From Streptomyces spiroverticillatus (lineage in GTDB: Bacteria; Actinomycetota; Actinomycetes; Streptomycetales; Streptomycetaceae): a stretch of 64,000 nucleotides of DNA. The stretch spans positions 1,011 through 65,010 of the forward strand of contig BMUX01000026.1 of the NCBI GenBank assembly GCA_014650415.1, written 5' to 3'. Positions 29,901 through 37,985 of this stretch are shown piece after piece (position 1 is the stretch's first letter; each line of letters begins with the position of its first letter). The translations under genes and the position numbers were made by a program. The notes below the pieces were generated by a model, which saw nothing but the letters and a program-made list of their open reading frames with translations, was not told the DNA's origin and made no database searches.

Positions 29901-32900
29901 TCAGGCGGGCGCGGACGGGTCGGACGTTTCGGCGAGCCGTTCGCACAGCGCGTCGGCGAGCGCTTTCGCCGTCCCGTAGGACCACAGGAGCGTCGGCGAC
30001 AGCCTGAGCCCGAACGAGGCCTCCAGCCGGTTGCGCAGTTCCAGGCCCATCAGGGAGTCCAGTCCGAGCTGCTTGAAGGGGACTTCGCCGGTGACCTGTT
30101 CCTCCGCCAGCCGCAGGACACGGCCCGCGAGCCTGCGGACCTCGCCCTCGGCGAGGGCCGGCCGCTCCTCGGGCCCGGCGGCCAGCAGCTGGGCGAGGAA
30201 GTCGCCGCCCTGGGGGGCGAGGCTCCCGGAGCGTGCGGCGGCGTGCAGCCGTTCCCAGCTGCCGAGCGCCGCGGTGTCGGGATAGGCGTCGAACCATTGG
30301 CGGAGCTGGAGGGGGACGTATCCGGTGACGGGCTCGTCCCGTTCCAGCATCCGTACGAGCGCGGGCCAGGCCTCGTCGGGGCTGAAGCCGCCCATGCCGC
30401 GCTCCTCCAGGCGGGCCCCGCGCCGGTCGTCGCTCGCGGCGAGCCCCACCTCGGTGAACGGGCCCCACTGGACGCTGAGCGCGGCCAGACCGCGTCGCCG
30501 CCGGGCTTCGGCGAAGGCGTCCAGGTAGGAGTTGGCCGCGGCGTAGGCGGCTTGACCGGCGTTGCCGACCAGGGCTGCCGCCGACGAGAAGAGGACGAAG
30601 AAGTCCAACGGATCGTCCGTCGTCGCCGCCTGGAGGTGGTGGGCGCCCGCCGTCTTCGGGGCGAGTACGCGCTCCACCTGGTCCGGTGTCAGGTTGCGTA
30701 CGGTGGCGTCCTCCAGCAGTCCCGCCGCGTGCACCACGCCGCGCAGCGGGGGCAGTTCGCCGCGCACCGCGGCCAGGACGGCGGTCACGGACCGGGCGTC
30801 GGTGAGGTCGCAGCGTTCGGTGCGGACCAGGGTGCCGGTGGCGCGCAGTGCGCCGATCCGGGCGGCTGCGGCGGGGGTGGGCTCGGAGCGTCCGAGCAGG
30901 ACGAGCGAGCCCGCGCCGTGCGCGGCAAGGAATTCGGCCAGGCTCAGTCCCAGCGCGCCGAGGCCGCCGCTGATCAGGTAGCTGCCGTCGGCACGGAACC
31001 GGCCGTCGGCCGTCGGCCGGGGGGTCACCGCGTCGACCGAGGAGGCGTCGACCAGGACCGTGCGCCGTCCCCGGGCGCCCTGGGCCGCGGTCTCGCGGAG
31101 GGCGTCGATCACGTCGGCCATGGGGCGGGTGTGGACGTCGAGCGGCTCCAGTTTGCCGTCCGCGACGAGTTCCCAGACGGCCTTCAGGGCGGACGCGAAC
31201 CGGCGTCCCTGGTCCTCAAGGAGTCCGGGCAGTGCGACGGTGGACAGGGCGATGCCCCGGCTGAAGGCCTCGGCGCCCAGTGCTCGGCCGCCGGTCCCGC
31301 CGAACGCGATGTAGCGGCCACCGGGGGCCAGGACGTCCAGCCGTCCGTCACCGGGCTGTCCGGAGGGGGGTGCGAGGACGAGGTCCACGCCCCGCCCGCC
31401 GGTCGCGGTGCGCACGGTCGCCGCCCAGTCGGCGTCCGTGGGTTCCACGACGGTCGTCTCCTGGCCGCTGCCGGCGGACGTGGCGATGATCCTGGCGCCC
31501 AGTACGCGGGAGACCTGTTCGACCGCGGTCCGGGCCGCCACGCCCGGCGGAAGGTCGATCAGGACCGCTTCTCCGGCTTGCAGCCGTCCGAGGTCGGACA
31601 GGGCGTACCAGGCTGCGGCCATGGGCAGCGGCAGGGCGGCCGCCTCCGCGTCGCCGAGGGCGTCGGGAACCCGTACGGCATGGTCGGCGCGGACCGTGAG
31701 GTGGCTGGCGAGAGCGCCGACGGCGCAGGCCGCCACCCGGTCGCCGGGCGCGACGGAGGTCACGTCCGGGCCGACCGCGACGACCCGGCCCGCGCATCCG
31801 GTGCCCAGGGACAGCGGGCCGCTCCCGGGCTGCGGCGTGCCGAGGGCCCGGAAGGCGTCGCCGTGGTCCAGGGCGACCGCGGTGATCTCGATCTCGATCT
31901 CGCCCGGCTGCGGTGAACGCCGCACGAGCGGCAGGTACTCCACCGGCTGCCGGGCTCCCGGCCGCCGGGCGGCGGCCCGAAACGGCTGCCGTGGCGTGCG
32001 TACGGGGGGCAGCAGGAGCGCGGAGTCCGCGTCCGGGGCGCCGCGGGTGAGCCGGGCGGCGAGCCGGCGGCCGGACCGCAGCGCCACCTGGTCCTCCGCG
32101 GTGTCGGTGAGGAGTTCGGCGGCCCAGTCGGCCGGTCCGTCCGCGTCGGCGGGGTCGATGTCGACGATCCGGGCGCGCAGTTCGGCGTGCTCGCGGCGCA
32201 GTACGCGGGTGAACCCCCAGAAGAGGGCGGCACCCGGGTCGGGGGTGTCGGTGGGGACGGCCGCCTGGGCGCGGGTGGTGACCACGGTCAGCAGGGGCGG
32301 GGCGGGCGCGTCGGAGCAGGCGCGGGCGAGCCCGGCGAGCCGGGTGAGGGCACGGCGCTGGGCCGGCTCTTCCGCGTCGGCGTCCGGGGCGACGAAGACC
32401 ACCCGGTCGGGGAGGTCCTCGGGGATCCGGTCCGTGCTGGTCCGGGTGACGCGCGTCCCGGCGGCGGTCAGGGCGTCGGCCAGCCGGCCGGCCGCGCTGT
32501 CCCCGCGCTCCCTCGCGTCGTCGGCGTCCGCTGTGCAGACCAGCCAGTGGCCGGTCGCCGCGGCCGCTTCGCGGTCGGCGGTCAGGTCGGCCCACTCGAT
32601 ACGGTGCAGTCGCTCGGCGTCGGTGTTCTCGCCGATGTCCCCGCCCGGCAGCGGGGACAGTTCCAGTCCCTCCATCACCAGCAGGGGCCTGTGGTCGCCG
32701 TCGAAGATCTGGAGGTCGAAGCGGCCTTCCTCGCGCCGTACGACGTGCGACCAGACGCGGGTGACGGGCTCCTGGGGGGCCTCCAGCAGTTCGACGCGGG
32801 CGACGGCGGTGGGGACCAGTGCTGTTCCCGGCGCGTGGGAGTCGCTGAGGGCGAGGGAGGCCTGGAGCGCCCCGTCCCAGAGGGCGGGGTGCAGGGCGCG

Positions 32901-35900
32901 CCCGCGGTTGCCCGCGCGCAGCCGGTCGGCCAGGACGACCTCGGCCAGTGCGCGTTCGCCCGCCGGGTCCGTGAACAGGGTCCGGATTCCGCGGAAGGCG
33001 GGACCGTAGGCGATGCCCCGTGCGGCCCACGTCCGGTAGAAGTCCTCGGTGTCGGCCGGTTCGTGGCCGGCGTGCCACTCGGGGAAGCCGGGGGCCGGGC
33101 GCGGGGCGGTGCGTCGGTCGGCGCGGACGGTGGCGTTGACTTCCCAGCCAGTGCGGTCCCCGGTCAGTGTCAGCAGCCGGAAGGTGCTGCCCGCTCCGGT
33201 GCCCCGCCATTCGGCGGTGAGGCGGGTGATGTCCTCGGTCAGCGCCACCTCCTTGCGGAAGCGGAGCTTCTCCCACCGGTGCACGCCGGGGCCGGGGAGC
33301 GCCTGTGCCGTGTTGACGGCCACGGCGAGCATGCCCGCGCCGGGCAGTACGGGGGTGCCGTGCACCTGGTGGTCGGCCAGCCAGGGCAGGCTGTTGAGGG
33401 AGAGTTCCAGGGGTGCGTGCCATGCGTCGTCGTCCCCGGCAGCGGGCAGCAGCGGGGCGTCGAAGCCGCGTGCCGCGCCGGAGCCCCGGGGGCGTTCGGC
33501 GGTCCAGTGGCGGTCGTCGCGCAGCGGGTATCCGGGCACGGGGGCGTCGGCGGTGCGGGGCAGGTCGCCGAACGGTTCGAGGCCTGCCACGTAGGCCCGG
33601 CCGAGGGCCTCGGCGAGGTCGGCGGCGCTGCCGTGGTGGCGGCGCATAGTGGTGAGGACCGCCGCCGCACCGCTCCGGTCGGCGACCAGTTGTTCGACGG
33701 CCGGGGCGAGGACGGCGTGCGGGCTGATCTCGACGACGTGGGTGATGCCCTCGTCGAGCAGTGCGCCCATGGCGTCCGCGAACTGCACGGGGCTGCGCAG
33801 GTTCTCCACCCAGTAGGCGCCGTCCATCTCGGGCCCGTCCAGGCGCTGTCGCCGTACGGTCGACATCAGGCCGATGTCGGCGTTGCGCGGGCGTACGGGT
33901 TCCAGCGCGGCGAGCAGGTCCTCGCGCAGGGGGTCCATCTGCGGGCTGTGCGAGGCGTAGTCGACGTTGACCAGGCGGCAGTAGACGTCCTCGGCGTCGA
34001 GGAGTTCCCGGAGCGTCAGCACGGCCTCCTTCTCACCGGAGAGCACGCAGGAGTGGGGGCCGTTGTGCACGGCGAGGGAAACGCTGTCCTCGAAGCCTTC
34101 GAGTGCGGCCAGCGCGGCCTCCCGGTCCAGGTCCACGGCCAGCATCCGCCCGAGTCCGGACGTGCGGCGGGCGATGGCGCTGCGCCGGGCCATGACCAGG
34201 GCGGCGTCCTCGTAGCTGAGGACTCCGGCGAGTGTCGCCGCGGTGATCTCGCCCTGGCTGTGGCCCAGGACGACGTCCGGCTCGACGCCCGAAGCCCGCC
34301 AGAGTTCGGCGAGACCCAGCGACATGGCCCACAGGGTGGGCTGGAGCATGTCGATCCGGGTCGTCCACGCGTCGTCGGCCTCGCCGGTGAAGATCTTCAG
34401 CAGGTCCCAGTCGGTGTGGGGGCGCAGGGCCTCGGCGCAGCGGGTGACGACGGAGGCGAACAGCGGGCTGTCGCGGAAGAGTTCGACGCCCATGCCGTGC
34501 CACTGGGAGCCCTGCCCGGGGAAGACGAAGGCGGTGCCGCCGCGGGGCACCGCGGTTCCGGTCGTGAGGCCGGGCGCGGTGGGTGCGGCGTCGGGTGCGG
34601 CGGCGAGGGCGAGCAGGCCGGTCCGTAACTGTTCGGGGCCCTCGGGGGCGACCAGGGCGGCGCGGTGGGGGAAGTGGTCGCGGCGGTGGGCGAGGACACC
34701 GGCCCGGGCGGTGATCTTCTCGGTGGTCTCCGGCACCGGGTCCGCCAGTTCCGCGGCGCGCAGACCGAGGGTGTGGGTGTCCTTGGCCGACAGGGGCAGC
34801 ACGGCGGGCAGCCCGGTGCCGGGGAGGGTGCGCGGGGTCGGGTCCGCAGTGGTCTGGGGCGGGTTCGTGATAACCACGTGGGCGTTGGTGCCGCCCCAGC
34901 CGAAGGAGTTGACCCCGAGGTAGAGGGGGCCGGTCGCAGGCAGGGGGGTCGCCTCGCGCACCACCTTCACGTGGAGGTCGTCGAAGGCGATGGCCGGGTT
35001 GAGTTCGGCGGAGTGCAGGCTGGGGGGCACCGTGCGGTGCTTGAGCGCGAGCAGGATCTTGAAGAGGCCGGCCAGGCCCGCGCCGGCTTCGAGGTGCCCG
35101 ATGTTCGTCTTCACCGAGCCGATGAGCAGCGGGTCGCCGGCGCGGTCGGCGCCGAGGACGCGTCCGATGGCGGTGGCCTCGATCGGGTCGCCGCGCCCGG
35201 TACCGGTGCCGTGTGCCTCGATGTACGCGGGTGCGCCCTGCGGCACGACTCCGCCTCCGTAGGCGCGGCGCAGCAGGTCTTCCTGGCCCTCGGGGCTCGG
35301 GGTCACCAGGCTGTCGCCGCCGCCGTCGTTGTTGACGACGGTGTTGACGACCACGCCATGGATGCGGTCGCCGTCGGCGAGGGCGCGTTCCAGGGTCTTC
35401 ACGAAGAGGGCGGCGACGCCCTCGCCGCGGACGAATCCGTTGGCCCGGGCGGAGAAGGCCTGGCACCGGCCGTCCGGCGAGAGCGCTCCGAAGTGGGTGA
35501 GTCCCACGGTCACGTGCGGATCGAGCAGAAGGTTGGTGCCGCCGACGACCGCGGCGTCGATCTCGCCGTCGCGCAGGGCCTGGCAGGCGAGGTGCAGTGC
35601 CACGAGCGAGGAGGAGCACCCGGTCTCCACCGCCATGCTGGGGCCGCGGACCTTGAGGAAGTAGGAGAGACGGGCGGCGATCACGTCGAGCGCGTTGCCG
35701 ACGAGGCTGTGCGGGGTGGGCTGCGCGTCACGTTCCCTGCGCAGGAGTTCGTAGTCGTGCCAGGAGGCGCCCACGTACACACCGGTGCGGGTGCCGGCGA
35801 GGGAGGCGGCCGGCTGGCCGGCGTCCTCGAGGGCGCGCCAGCCCACTTCCAGCATCAGGCGTTGCTGCGGGTCGATGGCCTCGGCCTCCCGGGGGGAGAT

Positions 35901-36143
35901 GCCGAAGAATCCGGCGTCGAAGCGGTCCACGCCGTCCAGGAAGCCGCCGACCGCCTGTATTTCCCTCTCGGGGTCGAGCTGTGCCGTGCTGTCCCAACGC
36001 TCGAGGGGCACGGGAACGATACCGTCCCCGCCTTCCATCATCAGATTCCAAAGGCTCTCGACATCGGGCGCTCCCGGGAATTTTCCGGCCATTCCCACAA
36101 TGGCTACGAGGTCTCCCGGGGCACGTTCTGCATTCGCGTCCAT
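29901..36143 (-). CDS. PKS1: KS-AT-DH-ER-KR-ACP
   Basis: A 2080-residue one-module synthase. The KS has C176 in ETGCSSS. The AT has S629 in GHSQGE and a YASHS motif predicting methylmalonyl-CoA. The DH has H925 in HQVHGTPVLP. The ER-like region is at about 1420-1700, the KR has GGLGALG near 1730, and the ACP has S2030. In the ER the glycine-rich nucleotide loop expected as GGVG reads LPPGV at 1531-1535, so enoyl reduction is doubtful. Codon 506 is TTA (34628-34626). AGAGGA precedes the ATG. The KS has an active Cys rather than the Gln of many loading modules, so the starter must be delivered by another protein. Confidence 0.93.
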   Translation of the reverse strand: MDANAERAPGDLVAIVGMAGKFPGAPDVESLWNLMMEGGDGIVPVPLERWDSTAQLDPEREIQAVGGFLDGVDRFDAGFFGISPREAEAIDPQQRLMLEVGWRALEDAGQPAASLAGTRTGVYVGASWHDYELLRRERDAQPTPHSLVGNALDVIAARLSYFLKVRGPSMAVETGCSSSLVALHLACQALRDGEIDAAVVGGTNLLLDPHVTVGLTHFGALSPDGRCQAFSARANGFVRGEGVAALFVKTLERALADGDRIHGVVVNTVVNNDGGGDSLVTPSPEGQEDLLRRAYGGGVVPQGAPAYIEAHGTGTGRGDPIEATAIGRVLGADRAGDPLLIGSVKTNIGHLEAGAGLAGLFKILLALKHRTVPPSLHSAELNPAIAFDDLHVKVVREATPLPATGPLYLGVNSFGWGGTNAHVVITNPPQTTADPTPRTLPGTGLPAVLPLSAKDTHTLGLRAAELADPVPETTEKITARAGVLAHRRDHFPHRAALVAPEGPEQLRTGLLALAAAPDAAPTAPGLTTGTAVPRGGTAFVFPGQGSQWHGMGVELFRDSPLFASVVTRCAEALRPHTDWDLLKIFTGEADDAWTTRIDMLQPTLWAMSLGLAELWRASGVEPDVVLGHSQGEITAATLAGVLSYEDAALVMARRSAIARRTSGLGRMLAVDLDREAALAALEGFEDSVSLAVHNGPHSCVLSGEKEAVLTLRELLDAEDVYCRLVNVDYASHSPQMDPLREDLLAALEPVRPRNADIGLMSTVRRQRLDGPEMDGAYWVENLRSPVQFADAMGALLDEGITHVVEISPHAVLAPAVEQLVADRSGAAAVLTTMRRHHGSAADLAEALGRAYVAGLEPFGDLPRTADAPVPGYPLRDDRHWTAERPRGSGAARGFDAPLLPAAGDDDAWHAPLELSLNSLPWLADHQVHGTPVLPGAGMLAVAVNTAQALPGPGVHRWEKLRFRKEVALTEDITRLTAEWRGTGAGSTFRLLTLTGDRTGWEVNATVRADRRTAPRPAPGFPEWHAGHEPADTEDFYRTWAARGIAYGPAFRGIRTLFTDPAGERALAEVVLADRLRAGNRGRALHPALWDGALQASLALSDSHAPGTALVPTAVARVELLEAPQEPVTRVWSHVVRREEGRFDLQIFDGDHRPLLVMEGLELSPLPGGDIGENTDAERLHRIEWADLTADREAAAATGHWLVCTADADDARERGDSAAGRLADALTAAGTRVTRTSTDRIPEDLPDRVVFVAPDADAEEPAQRRALTRLAGLARACSDAPAPPLLTVVTTRAQAAVPTDTPDPGAALFWGFTRVLRREHAELRARIVDIDPADADGPADWAAELLTDTAEDQVALRSGRRLAARLTRGAPDADSALLLPPVRTPRQPFRAAARRPGARQPVEYLPLVRRSPQPGEIEIEITAVALDHGDAFRALGTPQPGSGPLSLGTGCAGRVVAVGPDVTSVAPGDRVAACAVGALASHLTVRADHAVRVPDALGDAEAAALPLPMAAAWYALSDLGRLQAGEAVLIDLPPGVAARTAVEQVSRVLGARIIATSAGSGQETTVVEPTDADWAATVRTATGGRGVDLVLAPPSGQPGDGRLDVLAPGGRYIAFGGTGGRALGAEAFSRGIALSTVALPGLLEDQGRRFASALKAVWELVADGKLEPLDVHTRPMADVIDALRETAAQGARGRRTVLVDASSVDAVTPRPTADGRFRADGSYLISGGLGALGLSLAEFLAAHGAGSLVLLGRSEPTPAAAARIGALRATGTLVRTERCDLTDARSVTAVLAAVRGELPPLRGVVHAAGLLEDATVRNLTPDQVERVLAPKTAGAHHLQAATTDDPLDFFVLFSSAAALVGNAGQAAYAAANSYLDAFAEARRRRGLAALSVQWGPFTEVGLAASDDRRGARLEERGMGGFSPDEAWPALVRMLERDEPVTGYVPLQLRQWFDAYPDTAALGSWERLHAAARSGSLAPQGGDFLAQLLAAGPEERPALAEGEVRRLAGRVLRLAEEQVTGEVPFKQLGLDSLMGLELRNRLEASFGLRLSPTLLWSYGTAKALADALCERLAETSDPSAPA

Positions 36144-36209
36144 TCGTTGTCCTCTTGCCTAGAATCCGAATTCTGAAGTGACTCCACGAATTTATATCAA
36201 CCTGGAAAG

Positions 36210-36243
36210 GGGGAACACCCCTGATTCTCCAGGGGTGTTCCCC
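36210..36243 (-). terminator. strong hairpin after the halogenase gene
   Basis: GGGGAACACCCCTG (36210-36223) and CAGGGGTGTTCCCC (36230-36243) form a perfect 14-pair stem with a six-base loop between the halogenase stop (36282) and the PKS1 start (36143). On the minus strand it would separate the regulator/halogenase transcript from the PKS operon. The PKS promoter should lie in 36144-36209. Confidence 0.8.
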
Positions 36244-36281
36244 GTGCGCCCCCTAGACGCCCGGGGGCCGCGCTCCTGGGG

Positions 36282-37955
36282 CTACTTGAAGTCCCGCAGG
36301 CGCGTCCTGACGAGCCCCTTACTGGCGTTGATCATGCGCGGTCCGATCTCGGGCGGCGCCTCCCGGCGCGACCAGACGGCATTCACCGCCATCTTGCCCG
36401 GACTCATGGCGAAGCACCGCGTTCGCTCGTTCCCGAGCCGGAACGAAGGCGAGATGAAGTCGGCCTGCTCGATATGCCGGAGAATCTTTTTCGCCGCCTC
36501 CCCCGGCTCCATCTTTCCGTCCTCGACGGCTTCGCAGAGATCCCGGGTGAGAATTCCCATCTCATTGAATCCGGAACTGACCGGCAGCGGCGATCCGGGA
36601 TGCTTGCTCTGTTCGAGGTCCAGGAACACCTGGGCGTCGCCCGTGGTGTCGTACCGGTAGTAGGCGTCCTCCAGCATCACGTTTCCGAGCATGGTGCCGA
36701 GCATCCAGGTCCGGTTGACCGCGTTCCACAGGTCGTAGTCGCGGAAGCCCACGAAAGAGCTGTAGACGAGGTTGTCGTGGAAGTCGAACAGCCCCTGCTG
36801 GAGGCTCTCCAGGTACGAGAAGCGCTCCAGCGACCAGTCGCCGTCGCGGGAGGCGGCGATCAGCCGCCAGCCGAGGGCGTTGACCAGTTCCATCGTGTTG
36901 GTCAGGCCGCGCGAGTAGAGCGCGTCGATGAACCCGGCGGCGTGCGAGGTGAGGCAGAAGCGCTCCCCCACGACCTGCTTGGCCGAGTACTGGAGCCGGC
37001 CGGTGGAGACCCACGGCCGGACCGCCTTGGCGCCCTGGAACTGCCAGGCGATCTCCGGGAACCGCTTCAGGAAGTCGTCGAACTCCTGCTCCGCCGTGGC
37101 CTCCCCCTTGGGGAACACGCGCGGGTCGAGGGTCAGGCCGACGCTGCACAGCGGATTGAGCGAGTCCTCGTGGTTGTCGAAGGGGATGACCCACAGCCAG
37201 CCGCCGTCGAAGACGTGGTGCAGGGTGCCGTTGTGCCACGGGTTGGGCTGCTTGTGCTTGCGGCCGTTGGGCGACTGGTCGTACGGGCGCACGCCGACCA
37301 TGTGCGTGAAGAGGCTGCGCGAGTGGGTGCGTGCCCGGGTGGGCGTCTCCCGCAGGTCGAACTTCTCCGCCAGCGGGGAGCGGAAGCCGCTGCCGTCGAC
37401 CACGTAGCTCGCGCGGAACTCCTTGCCCGCCTCGGTGCGCAGCACCGCGCCGGTGTCGGGGTCGATCTCGATGTCCGCGATGCGGGTGGCCAGTTGGGGT
37501 ACGGCTCCGTACTTCACCGCGAGGTGGAAGAGGTAGGCGTCGATGTCCTGCCGGAACAGGTGCGTCTCGGTCCGCAGGAGCGAGGGGACGACCAGTTGGT
37601 TGACCTCCGCGGGATTCTGCGGCTGTCCCTCCCGGTGGTAGACGAAGCCGAAGTTCTGCTTCTGGCCGCAGTTGCGGGAGACTTCCTTGCGGATCCCCTT
37701 GAAGCTGGACAGGGCCTCCAGTTCGGGGACCTTGTAGCGGTCGGCGATCAGCCGGGTCATGCCCGAGGTGTAGGGAATGGTCGATTCACCGACGGCGAAG
37801 CGCGGGTGCGTGCCCGCGTCGAGCAGCAGGACCTTGACGCCGTTGCGGGCGAGTACCGCGCCCAGCATGCCGCCGGCCATTCCGCTGCCGAGTATCGCCA
37901 CGTCGTACTGATCGCTCCGGGTGCTCTTCGAGTCCTTGCGCGGCAAGTCGCTCAC
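36282..37955 (-). CDS. flavin-dependent halogenase 1
   Basis: A 557-residue FADH2-dependent halogenase. The FAD motif GSGMAGGMLG is near 23-32, VGESTIPYTSG follows, and the diagnostic WxWxIP motif is W253-L-W255-V-I257-P258. The long C-terminal region resembles halogenases acting on aromatic polyketide or macrolide precursors more than PrnA-type tryptophan enzymes. It starts at a GTG with GAGAG upstream, 30 bases after the LuxR stop, so it is co-transcribed with the regulator. The reduced flavin partner is likely the reductase at 16848-17378. The position and number of halogens cannot be read from sequence. Confidence 0.9.
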   Translation of the reverse strand: MSDLPRKDSKSTRSDQYDVAILGSGMAGGMLGAVLARNGVKVLLLDAGTHPRFAVGESTIPYTSGMTRLIADRYKVPELEALSSFKGIRKEVSRNCGQKQNFGFVYHREGQPQNPAEVNQLVVPSLLRTETHLFRQDIDAYLFHLAVKYGAVPQLATRIADIEIDPDTGAVLRTEAGKEFRASYVVDGSGFRSPLAEKFDLRETPTRARTHSRSLFTHMVGVRPYDQSPNGRKHKQPNPWHNGTLHHVFDGGWLWVIPFDNHEDSLNPLCSVGLTLDPRVFPKGEATAEQEFDDFLKRFPEIAWQFQGAKAVRPWVSTGRLQYSAKQVVGERFCLTSHAAGFIDALYSRGLTNTMELVNALGWRLIAASRDGDWSLERFSYLESLQQGLFDFHDNLVYSSFVGFRDYDLWNAVNRTWMLGTMLGNVMLEDAYYRYDTTGDAQVFLDLEQSKHPGSPLPVSSGFNEMGILTRDLCEAVEDGKMEPGEAAKKILRHIEQADFISPSFRLGNERTRCFAMSPGKMAVNAVWSRREAPPEIGPRMINASKGLVRTRLRDFK

Positions 37956-37985
37956 CTGTCTCTCGTCGTTGTACGTGGTGCCTGC

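Noticed and set aside
24343..29979. A plus-strand open frame of nearly 1900 codons opposite PKS2
   Set aside because: It is antisense to a fully annotated PKS with intact motifs, and its composition (Gly/Val/Glu-rich) is that of a GC shadow frame.
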